Part shown: positions 7,935 to 19,140 of the stretch, piece after piece | Layout: each line of letters begins with the position of its first letter | Numbering within the stretch: the first letter of the stretch is position 1 | From: DASXUX01 sp036504595 | GTDB taxonomy: Bacteria; Planctomycetota; SZUA-567; H5-PLA8 | DNA: 64,000 bases | Assembly: GCA_036504595.1 (NCBI GenBank) | Contig: DASXUX010000067.1 | Coordinates: 248,001 to 312,000 of the forward strand | Reading direction: 5' to 3' | Program-made: the position numbers and the translations under genes | The notes under the pieces: model-generated | What the model was told of the DNA's origin: nothing | The model's database searches: none | The model's input: only the letters and a program-made list of their open reading frames with translations

Positions 7935-9905
7935 ATGGTAGAGCTACTGACGTTGCTGTGGTTCTTCAACGCCTCACAGGCCGCCCAGAGCACTCTTACC
8001 GCGCAGAATCCGCAGGCCGAGTTCGCGGCGCCGGCGAATACGACCGGCAGCTTCACTCTGAAGTTCACGGTGAACGCGAAGAAGTTCGAGGGCACGAAGA
8101 ACATTCTCGACGTGCCAAATGTGCTCAGCGTCCGCCTGCAGCAGGGTTCGCAGGACCGCAAGGGGCAGAACTACCCAGCGTTCAAGATGCCCGACGGCTC
8201 GTTGCCTGTTCTGGAGGCAACGGTCGTGCTCCATTCCGTTGAGCATCCCGACTGGAAGAACCTGACGATCGGTATTCCGCTCGCTCTGCTCAAGAAGCCC
8301 GAAGGCGAGCACGAAGTCGTGCTCGACTTCACGGGTGCGAACTGGGCGATGTATGTTGACGGCGAATTGCTGGATAACAACTTTGCGTTCGGCTTCCCGC
8401 AATGGACGGAAAAGAACACCTGGAAGCTGGATGCGGATTACGTGAAGACCGCGGCGCTCTATCTCCCCGGCATCAAACCCGAGAAGCAACTGGCGAAGAC
8501 GCCCAACACTTCGCCCAACATCCAGTACTGGACGCCGCCGGGACACAACAACTGGGTCGGCGATGTTGCGACGCTCTTCCACAAGGGACGCTACCACATC
8601 TTCTATCTGTACGATCGCCGTCATCACGGAAGCAAGTTTGGATGCGGCGCGCACTACTTTGAACACCTCTCCACGGCCGATTTCAAGACGTGGACCGAAC
8701 ACGAAGCGGCCACGCCGATCGAAGAACAATGGGAGACCATCGGCACGGGCACGCCGTTCGTCTTCAAGGACCAGCTCTGCATCAGCTACGGCCTGCACAG
8801 CACGCGCATCTATCCGCAGGAAAAGACGACGCTTCCGGCGCAGTGGGAGTTTCTGAAAAAGAACGGACGCACGGGTGAGTTCAAACGCGGCGCGACCCCC
8901 GGCATACCCGCCGGCGCAACCTATTCCGTCAGTGCGGACGGCGTCGCAAACTTCAAGAAGTCGGGGATCATGTTCCATCCCTGCGAAAACCCGAGCGTGT
9001 ATACCGACCCAAGCGGCAAGCTGCGCATGATGGCCAACTACCGTTCCAACGGCATTTGGGAATCGGAATCGATTGACAGCGGCTGGCACTGCATCAGTCC
9101 GGGATTTCCGCCTGGAGGCGACTGCACGTTCTTCTTCCGCTGGGGCAAGTTTGACTACATCATCGGCGGCTTTACGGGACTTTGGTCGAAGGCCGCGGAC
9201 GCGCAGAACTATGAAGATGTCGTCCGCAAGGGACTCGACTTCTACGATGGCTCGAACGTTCCGGCCATTTCGGAGATCGCAGACGGACGGTTCCTGATGG
9301 CCGCGTGGATTCCCATTCGCGGCTGGGGCGGCAATCTGATCATCCGCGAGCTGCTTCAATTCCCCGACGGCCGGATCGGCTCGAAGTGGATGAAGGAAAT
9401 CACGCCCGAGACAGAGAAGCAGACGACTCTTTCGGCGAAGGTTTCTGAAACGACGACATTCGCCGCCGACAGCAAGTCGTTCATGCTGGTTTTCGAGGTT
9501 CAGCCCGCGGAGGCGAAGAAGGGCAAGTTCGGCATCTCGTTCCTGCGCGAAAACGGCGAACAATCTGCCTGCGAACTGCAGATTCGTCTGGATGAAGCTC
9601 GCGCGCAATTCGGTCCAGGTTCGTTGAACAACTTCGCCGCCGCCGGGAAGTCTCTGCGGGAAGGTGGCGCGCCGCAGCACGCGGGCAACTATGCGATCGA
9701 GAACCTCATTGGCGTTGACAAGCCGTTCACCGTTCGGGTGATCGTGAAGGGCTGTGACAAGATTGGGGGTTCTCTGATCGATGCTGAAATTGCGGGACAG
9801 CGCACGATGATCTCGTATCGTGCCGATTTAACCGTCCAGAAGCTGGTGTTCCGCACCGAAGGCATCGAACTCAAGAATGTTCAGATTGCGCCACTCAAGA
9901 ACTAA
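7935..9905 (+). CDS. Secreted GH32/GH43-like five-bladed propeller glycosidase-related protein
   Basis: 656 residues; ATG preceded by GAAGGAGACG; short hydrophobic leader MVELLTLLWFFNASQA. Residues about 20-170 form a beta-sandwich that reads like a LamG/concanavalin module (YVDGELLDNN). From about 195 the sequence follows the GH32 pattern: NNWVGDVATLFHKGRYHIFYLYD in place of the WMNDPNG block, HLSTADFKTWTEH, then ENPSVY in the position of the RDP block, and SEIADGRFLMAAW near the acid/base region. A C-terminal beta-sandwich (500-656) matches GH32 layout. GH32/43 enzymes cleave fructans or other furanosides; the divergent blocks mean substrate, or even catalysis, is uncertain. It is possibly controlled by the upstream terminator. 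Confidence 0.7.
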   Translation: MVELLTLLWFFNASQAAQSTLTAQNPQAEFAAPANTTGSFTLKFTVNAKKFEGTKNILDVPNVLSVRLQQGSQDRKGQNYPAFKMPDGSLPVLEATVVLHSVEHPDWKNLTIGIPLALLKKPEGEHEVVLDFTGANWAMYVDGELLDNNFAFGFPQWTEKNTWKLDADYVKTAALYLPGIKPEKQLAKTPNTSPNIQYWTPPGHNNWVGDVATLFHKGRYHIFYLYDRRHHGSKFGCGAHYFEHLSTADFKTWTEHEAATPIEEQWETIGTGTPFVFKDQLCISYGLHSTRIYPQEKTTLPAQWEFLKKNGRTGEFKRGATPGIPAGATYSVSADGVANFKKSGIMFHPCENPSVYTDPSGKLRMMANYRSNGIWESESIDSGWHCISPGFPPGGDCTFFFRWGKFDYIIGGFTGLWSKAADAQNYEDVVRKGLDFYDGSNVPAISEIADGRFLMAAWIPIRGWGGNLIIRELLQFPDGRIGSKWMKEITPETEKQTTLSAKVSETTTFAADSKSFMLVFEVQPAEAKKGKFGISFLRENGEQSACELQIRLDEARAQFGPGSLNNFAAAGKSLREGGAPQHAGNYAIENLIGVDKPFTVRVIVKGCDKIGGSLIDAEIAGQRTMISYRADLTVQKLVFRTEGIELKNVQIAPLKN

Positions 9906-10076
9906 GTCGCTTTTCACCGCAGAGGCGCGGAGGAAGACCTCAGGGCTGGGGACCTCGTTATTGAAGATAGGGGGGCTGTTCACGAGATTGCTGGCGTCAC
10001 TGACCGGAGATAGGTAAGGTGTCACCCGACCCCCCCGATTACCCAACCGATGTCTACTCGGCACTACCTGCTAACC

Positions 10077-10104
10077 TTGCCTTGGATAAACGTCGGGCTA
10101 GAAT
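10077..10104 (+). promoter_or_regulatory. Sigma70-like promoter for the KAP NTPase gene
   Basis: TTGCCT (10077-10082), 16-bp spacer, TAGAAT (10099-10104), 32 bp before the ATG; an AAGAGG ribosome site lies between. The boxes are near consensus and the region is visibly less GC-rich than its surroundings. Confidence 0.5.
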
Positions 10105-10136
10105 AATATCTGCTATCTCATTCAAGAGGTTCGCAC

Positions 10137-11252
10137 ATGCCGTCTCTGAAACCATGGACAGTGCGACACGCATCGTTGTGCCGCTGGTGTGAGGTGCTAG
10201 CTACCAGCGTTATCGCTGCGACTTTGCTGCTTTTCATTGACACGGGTTTACGTAGAGATTCCGCCACACTCGTTCTTCAGTTGCGAGGAAACGCAGCGCC
10301 GGTGATCACGCCAGCGCTCCTCGTCATTCTTATTTTTCCGCTGTTCGCCATCATCTGGTGGGGGATTGGCTTTAGACCACACTGCCTGCTGGAACGAAGT
10401 CTCAACGCATGGCGATATCCATCTTCCATGGTAACGGTTTTCTTCGCACTGGCGATATATGGCGCCGTTCGCAATGAACGTGTCCGCCATGATGGATGGG
10501 AGCAGTACTTTTGGATATTCCTATTTCCGATTCCAGCGATCATTTTGGGGGCAATAGCAGATTGGATCCGCACCGCGATTCGCAGGCGTCAGAAGAAAGT
10601 TCCGCTCCAGCCAACATCGCTAGCAAACCTAAGTGATGCGGCGTTTCGCGCCTGGGCTGAGCGTGAAGAGCCAATTGCCGATGCAAGCCAGGACTTCTTC
10701 GGAAACGCAAGAGTGGCGAGAAGGATTGCAGACCAACTGCGTGCTGAACGTGAAGTGACAATTGGCCTCATCGGCTCATTTGGCACTGGAAAGTCCAGCC
10801 TCATCCGGCTCTTGCGAAACGAACTCGCCTCCGAACGTTTTATATTCGTCGAGACGAGTTGCTGGGGGTTCGATGATTCTGCCAAGGCGCAGGAGCACAT
10901 TCTGTCTGCGGCAATTCGGGAACTCAACAAACACATTGATTGTTCGACGCTTCGTTCGCTGCCAGCCAACTACGTGCGGACAATTGCATCGGACTCTACT
11001 TGGGTTAGTTACGTCCTGAACCTCATCAATGCCAACCATGATCCGCAAGTGGAGCTACAAAGGCTCGCGCCGATACTTTCTGCTATAGGATCGCGGTTGG
11101 TGATCGTCATTGAGGATATTGATCGCACTGGCGCGCATTTCGATCGGGACCACATCGCTGCCATGTACTACCGCTTGAGAAATGTGCCACGCGTCTCCTT
11201 TGTCCTCTCTGGCAACACGTTTGTGCCGTTCATGAGTCGGAGTCCAGCATGA
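10137..11252 (+). CDS. KAP-family P-loop NTPase, N-terminal part
   Basis: 371 residues. About four hydrophobic segments at 17-35, 57-77, 98-112 and 124-143 place the N-terminus in the membrane. The P-loop domain follows: Walker A GSFGTGKSS at 213-221 and Walker B LVIVIEDIDR at 321-330. KAP NTPases are predicted membrane-linked ATPases; one member (PifA) excludes phage. The frame stops in MSRSPA, shortly after the strand VSFVLSGN, which is where an intact KAP protein normally runs straight into the LCDY-type helix. That helix is encoded at the start of the next gene, which overlaps by ATGA. It is either a two-subunit split or a frameshifted single gene. GC content is visibly lower than in neighbours, suggesting acquisition. 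Confidence 0.75.
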   Translation: MPSLKPWTVRHASLCRWCEVLATSVIAATLLLFIDTGLRRDSATLVLQLRGNAAPVITPALLVILIFPLFAIIWWGIGFRPHCLLERSLNAWRYPSSMVTVFFALAIYGAVRNERVRHDGWEQYFWIFLFPIPAIILGAIADWIRTAIRRRQKKVPLQPTSLANLSDAAFRAWAEREEPIADASQDFFGNARVARRIADQLRAEREVTIGLIGSFGTGKSSLIRLLRNELASERFIFVETSCWGFDDSAKAQEHILSAAIRELNKHIDCSTLRSLPANYVRTIASDSTWVSYVLNLINANHDPQVELQRLAPILSAIGSRLVIVIEDIDRTGAHFDRDHIAAMYYRLRNVPRVSFVLSGNTFVPFMSRSPA

Positions 11253-12766
11253 CGATATCGAGCGTGGGCGTGGATATGGCAAAGCTGTGCGATTACCGGT
11301 ACGAGCTGGGATTGCGTGATCCATTGCGGGTGCATGCCGTATTGAAGCGCGCGCGTGAGCTTGCGCTAAAGTCGTACCCTGACGTCATCTATCCCTTCGC
11401 ACGGCATTCGACTACGCCAAAGCGAGAAGACTGGGAGGTCGGACCCTTCAACATGCTTGGACAACCGACTTGGATCGGTGCATTGGCGTCATTGTGTGAT
11501 TCCGTTCGCGCTTTGAAATCTGCGATCCGACGTGTGCTTCGTGGCTGGGATACGTTGCACGGCGAGGTCGAGCTTGATGAGTTGATCATTATCAGCGTGC
11601 TCGCTGAGACCTATCCCCCAGCGCTAGAACTGCTCCGGGAGCTTGGCACTTCATTTGGGATGGGCGCGCGCGGCGAACGAGATGCCGTTCTGAACCAAGA
11701 GCGCCAGAACACAATCAAAGCTCTGTGGCACCGATACGTGCCCGACAACACGGCCATCAAAGATCCCTTGGAACAACTAATGGCCAGGCTCCTACCTCAG
11801 TGTCGCCTCCAAGGAAATAGCTCAGACGCCTTGATGAACGCTCAGCGTGTACGCTACAAACGCCCGACAGGTTATCGCGAACGAATCATTAACGAGGACA
11901 TCGTAGAAGCAGACCTGCGGGACCAAGTTTTTCTAAGGCACTTACAGCAGTGGCAGCAGAAGGGTGCCGCAAATGAGGAGTTCTCCAGATTGCTTGCTGT
12001 CGATGAGCGCTACGGCGAGAAAATCGAGCAATTTGAGTATCTGGTTACCGAGGAGCAGCGGCTGACGCTTGCCTCTCAGGTTCTCAATGTATTGAGAGCT
12101 CAGTACGGGTGTAAAGCCAATGCATATATGCCAGGATTCCTGCCGCTGTGGCGGTGCGTGCTGCATCAAAATCCAAGAAGATCGCTTGTCGATCTGCTGA
12201 TTAACGAAATCGAGCGCTCCCTTGCAGTCAGTTTGCGGCTGACGAACGACCTATACTACTACTGGGTCAACACAAAAGAAAACCTTGTCACGCGGGAGGA
12301 AAAGCAGCAAATACGCAAACGAGTAATTCAGCTTGCACGAGAACATTTCTGTGACAAACCAGATTCCGCCCAAATCCTGTTGCAGGCCTTGGACAAGGAT
12401 TTTCCGTACAGCCTGTATCATCTCATCTTCACGACGGAACGCGGAGAGGCTGGTGAAGATGCTTCACTATTCCGTCGGGCGTCCGACTGGGTTTTCATCT
12501 CCGGAACGCTGATTCTCGGAATGCAGACGCAGCCTGCTGTGCTGATCCCGCAGGTTGCTGCGCTGATAGCAAAGACTGACCGCGGCGATCCATTTGATCC
12601 GCGTCCTGCTGAAATTGACCAAGCGGTTTGCGACGAGCTCTTCGGGCAGAGTGTTAGAGAACTTTTTGTCGCGCTCGCTAACGAGTTCCCAATGAGTACC
12701 GCAATTCCGCCAGAAATTGCAAAACTGATCCGAGAAATTCAGGCCGCTGCGCGCCTACGATTTTGA
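11249..12766 (+). CDS. KAP-family NTPase, C-terminal part (separate frame)
   Basis: 505 residues starting at an ATGA overlap with the preceding stop. The first 30 residues (SSVGVDMAKLCDYRYELGLRD) continue the KAP core after Walker B. The rest is a long helical region typical of the KAP C-terminal half (RVLRGWDTLHGEVELDELIIISVLAETYPPALELLRELG). There is no second Walker motif and no membrane segment. It should function only together with the N-terminal part: in trans, through coupled translation, or by a programmed frameshift into the earlier frame. If the frame change is a mutation or sequencing error, 10137-12766 is one gene of about 875 codons. Confidence 0.7.
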   Translation: MTISSVGVDMAKLCDYRYELGLRDPLRVHAVLKRARELALKSYPDVIYPFARHSTTPKREDWEVGPFNMLGQPTWIGALASLCDSVRALKSAIRRVLRGWDTLHGEVELDELIIISVLAETYPPALELLRELGTSFGMGARGERDAVLNQERQNTIKALWHRYVPDNTAIKDPLEQLMARLLPQCRLQGNSSDALMNAQRVRYKRPTGYRERIINEDIVEADLRDQVFLRHLQQWQQKGAANEEFSRLLAVDERYGEKIEQFEYLVTEEQRLTLASQVLNVLRAQYGCKANAYMPGFLPLWRCVLHQNPRRSLVDLLINEIERSLAVSLRLTNDLYYYWVNTKENLVTREEKQQIRKRVIQLAREHFCDKPDSAQILLQALDKDFPYSLYHLIFTTERGEAGEDASLFRRASDWVFISGTLILGMQTQPAVLIPQVAALIAKTDRGDPFDPRPAEIDQAVCDELFGQSVRELFVALANEFPMSTAIPPEIAKLIREIQAAARLRF

Positions 12767-13187
12767 GATGGTGCACCCGTGGGTTCCGATTTCCGGTGAC
12801 ATCCATGTCTAGCTCATCCGATGTACTTCATATTAACTAAAATAACTCCAAAAACAGAGCAGTTATTTTGCGGCTGGATCGTCATGGTTATACGGGGGAT
12901 GGTGAGATACTCTGTCGGTACAGAAGTGTTTCTTTGACGAATGGATGGATTAGGAGTGTGCACATGTGCAGTCCTGGACAGAAAAGGCTTGAGACTTGAG
13001 ACCTGAGGCTTGAGACCTGAGGCTTGAGGGAAGGGCGGGACGAAGGCAGTACGACGCACGGTGCAGGATTGGACAGAAGAGGCTTGAGGCTTGAGACCTG
13101 AGGCTTGAGGGAAGGGCGGGACGAAGACAGTACGACGCACGGTGCAGGTTTGGACAGAAGAAGAGACGGACAATTTAGCAAAATGTC
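12767..13187. repeat. Intergenic region with an 81-bp tandem repeat (12966-13163)
   Basis: About 2.5 copies of a unit running GTGCAGGATTGGACAGAAG - GGCTTGAGACCTGAGGCTTG - AGGGAAGGGCGGGACGAAG - ACAGTACGACGCAC. Copies two and three are spaced exactly 81 bp (13061, 13142); the first (12966) has extra GCTTGAGACCT words. The left part of the gap (12767-12965) has an AAAATAACT...AGTTATTTT hairpin at 12839-12869 that could terminate the KAP transcript. No gene is seen. Confidence 0.8.
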
Positions 13188-14258
13188 CTACGTTGGGCGC
13201 TCACTCTTCGGGAAGTGCTCCCGCACGATGCGCTCGAAGTCGGCGTTGGTGCAGCAGCGGCTGGCCTGGCCGCGGAATTCGCGGCAGCCGGGGAGGCCTT
13301 GCGCGTAGCAGCAGGCGTACTTGCGCATGAGGATATTGCCGCGCTCTTCGCCGAAGCGTTCGACAACCATGCGCTGATGGCGCAGGAGGAGTTCGGCTTG
13401 TTCGGCCAGCGTGGGATCGAGTGGGACGGGATCGCCCCGCAGAGCGGCGGCGGCCTGGCTGAAGAGCCACGGCTTGCCCAGAGCGGCGCGGCCGATCATC
13501 ACGCCGTCCACGTGGTAATGAGCGAAGGCTTCGACGACGCGGCGGGCGCTGGCGAGATCGCCGTTGCCGATCAGCGGGATCCTGCGGAGGACGGACTTCA
13601 GCTTAGCGATCTGTTCCCAGTCGGCGCTGCCGCTGAAAAAGTCCTCGGCGACGCGGCCGTGTACGGTAAGCGCCGCCGCGCCGGATTCTTCGACGACGCG
13701 AGCGACTTCGAAGGCGGTGACGTCTTTGCGCGTGCAGCCCAGGCGGATTTTGGCGGTGACCGGAACGGGCGCGCAGGCTTTCACCACGCGCGAGACAATT
13801 TCGCCGACGCGCGCGGGCGTCCTGAGCAGATAGCTGCCGCTGCCGGCTTTTTCGGAGACTTTGCGGACGGGGCAGCCGAAATTCAGATCGACGACGGAGA
13901 CGCCGAATTCATGCGCGAGCTTTTTTCCGACGACGGCGAGCGTTTCCGCGTCGTTATCCCAGATTTGAACGGCCAGCGGGCGCGGCTCCTCTTTGACGCC
14001 CCACAGCCGTTCGACGCAGCCTTTCAGGCCGCCGACCTGGTAGACGAAGCCTTCGGCCGAGACCATCTCGGTGGCCAGCAACCCCGCGCCGCCGAATTCG
14101 CGGACGATCTGGCGGAAGACGTAGTTGGTGAAGCCGGCCATCGGCGCCTGCAAGATCGGCGGATCGATCGTCAGCGGCCCGATGCGCAGCGGCGGCACAT
14201 TCACCGGCGGGATCGGAGCGGAGGAAGGCGCTTCAGGTTGGGTCAGGACAAAATTCAT
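13188..14258 (-). CDS. dusB: tRNA-dihydrouridine synthase (DusB-like)
   Basis: 356 residues. FMN-dependent reduction of specific uridines in the tRNA D-loop. The TIM-barrel core has QAPMAGFTNYVFRQI near the start, ATEMVSAEGF, the catalytic-Cys block DLNFGCPVRKV, the GSYLL segment, HGR in TVHGRVAEDFFSGSADW, and the phosphate-binding IGNGDL and GVMIGRAALGKPW. The C-terminal helical tRNA-binding domain ends in a Cys-rich stretch (RKYACCYAQGLPGC, ASRCCTN). The N-terminus has a 25-residue Pro-rich extension. It is transcribed alone, separated from neighbours by repeats. Dus family membership is clear; the DusB class is the best fit but not proven. Confidence 0.88.
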   Translation of the reverse strand: MNFVLTQPEAPSSAPIPPVNVPPLRIGPLTIDPPILQAPMAGFTNYVFRQIVREFGGAGLLATEMVSAEGFVYQVGGLKGCVERLWGVKEEPRPLAVQIWDNDAETLAVVGKKLAHEFGVSVVDLNFGCPVRKVSEKAGSGSYLLRTPARVGEIVSRVVKACAPVPVTAKIRLGCTRKDVTAFEVARVVEESGAAALTVHGRVAEDFFSGSADWEQIAKLKSVLRRIPLIGNGDLASARRVVEAFAHYHVDGVMIGRAALGKPWLFSQAAAALRGDPVPLDPTLAEQAELLLRHQRMVVERFGEERGNILMRKYACCYAQGLPGCREFRGQASRCCTNADFERIVREHFPKSERPT

Positions 14259-14410
14259 GAAGACATTCTAATGGTGTGTGGGAGCGAAAGCCACTTCGGG
14301 GCGCAGCGTGCGCCGAAGCAGACGGGGAGACGGGGGACGGGGAGACGGGGGGAAATCGAGAGCGGGTAGAAAGCCTCGACCATGAGCAGTTGTCTTGGTA
14401 GAAACACGAT

Positions 14411-14683
14411 ATGGACACTGGCAACCCGGTTTTTGATTATCGCGCGGACTTTCGCATCGTCGCGGCCCGCGCGCAACGGCGAATGACGCTCGGCGGAATT
14501 GTGCTCGTGGTCGCCGGCCTGGTCGTCACCGTCGTCTGCGAACCGCGGATGGTGGGCCTGACTTGCTGCGGTCTGGGCGCGCTGTCGCTGACCGTCGGGC
14601 TGGCCTGGGGCTGGTACTGGCGGCACCGCTTGCGGGAGGAGTTCAAGGCGAAGTACGGACCGGAATCAGAACCGCGACCGTAA
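14411..14683 (+). CDS. Small two-helix membrane protein
   Basis: 90 residues. An N-terminal soluble stretch (FDYRADFRIVAARAQRRM) precedes two hydrophobic helices at about 27-45 and 49-68, then a charged tail (RHRLREEFKAKYGPESEPRP). No family recognised. The stop codon and last codons lie within a dispersed repeat beginning CAGAACCGCGACCGTAAGG, which also occurs near 33577 and 43371, so the C-terminus is probably set by the repeat. Codon pattern and two clean helices favour a real gene, but no ribosome site is obvious. Confidence 0.5.
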   Translation: MDTGNPVFDYRADFRIVAARAQRRMTLGGIVLVVAGLVVTVVCEPRMVGLTCCGLGALSLTVGLAWGWYWRHRLREEFKAKYGPESEPRP

Positions 14684-14773
14684 GGGAGCGGCGGCAAAGC
14701 GCCAAAAGGCGCGACGATTTGGGACCATAGAGGTTCATCTCTGTACGCTCTGTGAGAACTCTGAGGCAAGTCT

Positions 14774-15148
14774 TCAGTTCTTGATGCGTTCGTCGCGCGA
14801 CTTGCGAGGCTGTTCTTCGGACTTTTCTGGCGGAATCATGCTGTCGCCGACGAGGTTGGAGAGTTTGCGGTCGAGCTGGCGCTGTTCGTCGGCGAGAAGG
14901 ATATGCGCGGACGCGACCTGTTCTTCGAGCTTTTCGCAGCGTTGATCGAGGGCGTCGATGCGGTCGCGGAGCTTGCCGATTTCCTTGGCGTTGGTGCCGC
15001 GGATGCGAAGGACTTCGCGGCGGTGATATAGAAAGGTGGGGACGCCGACGACGATGCCGAAGAACACGGCGACGATCGCCAGGCCCAGTACGCCCAGACT
15101 GAGCACGGCATCCATGATGTTGGAAGGGTCCATGAAACCGATCGCCAT
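14774..15148 (-). CDS. Single-pass membrane protein with coiled coil (PspB-like layout)
   Basis: 124 residues from ATG 15148. One transmembrane helix at about 15-42 (LSLGVLGLAIVAVFFGIVVGVPTFL), then a heptad-patterned helix at about 45-95 (EIGKLRDRIDALDQRCEKLEEQ) and a charged tail. The layout recalls PspB-type envelope-stress proteins, but I see no specific signature. It is transcribed divergently from cstA, sharing a 117-bp intergenic region. A longer reading frame extends upstream to 15448 over the start of cstA; the internal ATG is preferred because the upstream part has no coding character. Confidence 0.6.
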   Translation of the reverse strand: MAIGFMDPSNIMDAVLSLGVLGLAIVAVFFGIVVGVPTFLYHRREVLRIRGTNAKEIGKLRDRIDALDQRCEKLEEQVASAHILLADEQRQLDRKLSNLVGDSMIPPEKSEEQPRKSRDERIKN

Positions 15149-15265
15149 GCGCGGATTGTAGCGCCGCAAGCTCACGGCGCCACCGGTGTCTGGCGGGGTT
15201 TGTTGTTTTTCGCACGGAACGTTCTTGGCTACACTGGCGCCGAGAAGATCGGGAGAAAATCGGCG

Positions 15266-17365
<2,100 letters not shown>

Positions 17366-17484
17366 GGGCTATTCTAAGCGTATGACGACGATATCGATTT
17401 CTCGCTCTGATCGCGACGCCCGCCAGCTTGAGATCGCCACTTGTCGTGCCCGCCCGTCATTCCCGGCGGGCAGGTACGCCCGCC

Positions 17485-19140
17485 CTAGCGCTTCTTTCTC
17501 AGTGGCGACTTCTTGTCGTCCAGCTTTTTCTTCGCTGACTTCTTTTCAGGCGCCTTCTCGTTCTTCGGCTGCTCTTTTTTTTCGGGCGGCTCTTTCTTGT
17601 CTCTCGACTTCTCAATAATCTTGCTCGTACTCCGCCCCGCGACGACGTCAATCAGCGCAATCCGTCCGCCGTAGGATTCAACGATTTCCCAGCCGACGAC
17701 GCCTTGCTTGGTCTGGTAATCCGCCCCTTTGCACAGCACGTCCGGGCGGATGGCCTTGAGCAACTCACACGGCGTGTCTTCGGCAAACAAGACCACGCCG
17801 TCCACGCACCCCTGAGCCGCCAGAATGCGCGCGCGATCGTTTTCATTCTGCACGGGCCGCTCCGGCCCTTTCAGCCGGCGAATCGACGCGTCGGTGTTGA
17901 TGCCGACGATCAGGGCGTCGCCCAGCCGCCGCGCGGCCTCCAGCAAGGTCACATGCCCCAGATGCAGAATGTCGAAGCAGCCGTTGGTGAACACAACTTT
18001 CTTGCCCGCGTTGCGCTGAGCGGCGCCAAATTCTGCCGCTTGAGCTTTCGTCATCACCTTGCGCTCGAAACTCGGGAATCGCTCGCCCAGAGCTTCCAGA
18101 ATCTCATGGTCGCTGACCGTCTGCGTGCCGAACTTCCCGACCTTCGCGCCCGCCGCCACGTTGGCCAGCCACGCCGCCGTCGGCAGGTCCGCTCCCGCCG
18201 CCAGAGCCAGCGTCGCCACCGCCGCAACCACATCCCCCGCGCCCGCCTCGTCCTGCACCTGCGCCGCGCGAGCGCGAAAGGAAACCGCTGCTCCGTCCTT
18301 TCCCGAATCGTTCCAGACAAGCGACGCGCCGTGTTCTCCGCGCGTGAGCAACACCGCCTTGACGCCCACGCCCGCTCGAAGTTGCGCCGCGATCTGTTGC
18401 GCGTGCTCGTCGTCCGCGTGCGGTGAAAGCGTCATCACCATCGAATCGCGCGTGGCCAGATACGCCAGCCCTTCGCGCCAGTTGGGCTTCAGCACCGTCG
18501 CCCCGCTGTACCGCTGCCAGCGCTGCCCCTTCGGATCGACGAGCACCGGCTTGGTGGTGCCGGCGTCCCTGCCGGCCGGCACGGAGGCCGGCGCTACCGC
18601 GGCTTTGATCGCCGCCTCACACACTTCATCCGTCAGCAGCCCCTTGTCGTAATCGCTCAGCAGCACTGCGTCGGCCGCCGCGACCGCGTCCTTGATCTTC
18701 GCCGCGATCTTCGCCAGCAGAGCGGCCGGGTAGGCCGTGCGCCGCTCGCGATCCACGCGCAGCAAATGCTGCCGCCCGGAAACGATGCGCGTCTTCACCG
18801 GCGTGGGCCGGCACGAATCCTGAAAAACCAGGCTCGTGTCGATGCCCAGGCTTTTTGCTTCTTCCAGAAACTGCTGCCCCAGACTGTCGGTGCCGACGAT
18901 CGCGCACAGGCTGACCTTCGCGCCCAAGCCGACCAGGCACTTCGCGACATTCGCCGCGCCGCCCAGCAGGTACTCTTCGCGTTCGACCTGAACGACCTGC
19001 ACCGGCGCTTCCGGCGACAGCCGCGACGCCGAACCGTACAGGTAGCTGTCCAGCATCGCATCGCCAATGACACACACGCGCCGGCCCGCCATTGCGGCCA
19101 GCAGACTTTTCACCGTTTCGCGATCGGGCTCGTTGAACAT
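17485..19140 (-). CDS. hldE: Bifunctional heptose 7-phosphate kinase / heptose 1-phosphate adenylyltransferase with Lys-rich tail
   Basis: 551 residues from ATG 19140. HldE makes ADP-heptose precursors for LPS core. The ribokinase-type kinase domain (about 1-330) has GDAMLDSYLYG, LGGAANVA and the catalytic GAGD at 300-303. The nucleotidyltransferase domain (about 375-510) has TNGCFDILHLGH with HLGH at 393-396. Two oddities: residues 182-196 (VAPASVPAGRDAGTT) come from a dispersed palindromic element inserted in a kinase loop, and residues 510-551 form an extra Lys/Glu-rich tail (KKEPPEKKEQPKNEKAPEKK) that the family lacks. It implies a Gram-negative envelope with heptose-containing LPS. Confidence 0.92.
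   Translation of the reverse strand: MFNEPDRETVKSLLAAMAGRRVCVIGDAMLDSYLYGSASRLSPEAPVQVVQVEREEYLLGGAANVAKCLVGLGAKVSLCAIVGTDSLGQQFLEEAKSLGIDTSLVFQDSCRPTPVKTRIVSGRQHLLRVDRERRTAYPAALLAKIAAKIKDAVAAADAVLLSDYDKGLLTDEVCEAAIKAAVAPASVPAGRDAGTTKPVLVDPKGQRWQRYSGATVLKPNWREGLAYLATRDSMVMTLSPHADDEHAQQIAAQLRAGVGVKAVLLTRGEHGASLVWNDSGKDGAAVSFRARAAQVQDEAGAGDVVAAVATLALAAGADLPTAAWLANVAAGAKVGKFGTQTVSDHEILEALGERFPSFERKVMTKAQAAEFGAAQRNAGKKVVFTNGCFDILHLGHVTLLEAARRLGDALIVGINTDASIRRLKGPERPVQNENDRARILAAQGCVDGVVLFAEDTPCELLKAIRPDVLCKGADYQTKQGVVGWEIVESYGGRIALIDVVAGRSTSKIIEKSRDKKEPPEKKEQPKNEKAPEKKSAKKKLDDKKSPLRKKR

Noticed and set aside
7974..9680. Long open frame antisense to the GH32/43-like gene
   Set aside because: Arg-rich, motif-free translation; the plus-strand frame has a signal peptide, ribosome site and fold-typical blocks.
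12966..13163. Possible CRISPR-like array
   Set aside because: The units repeat end to end without unique spacers, and no cas genes are present.
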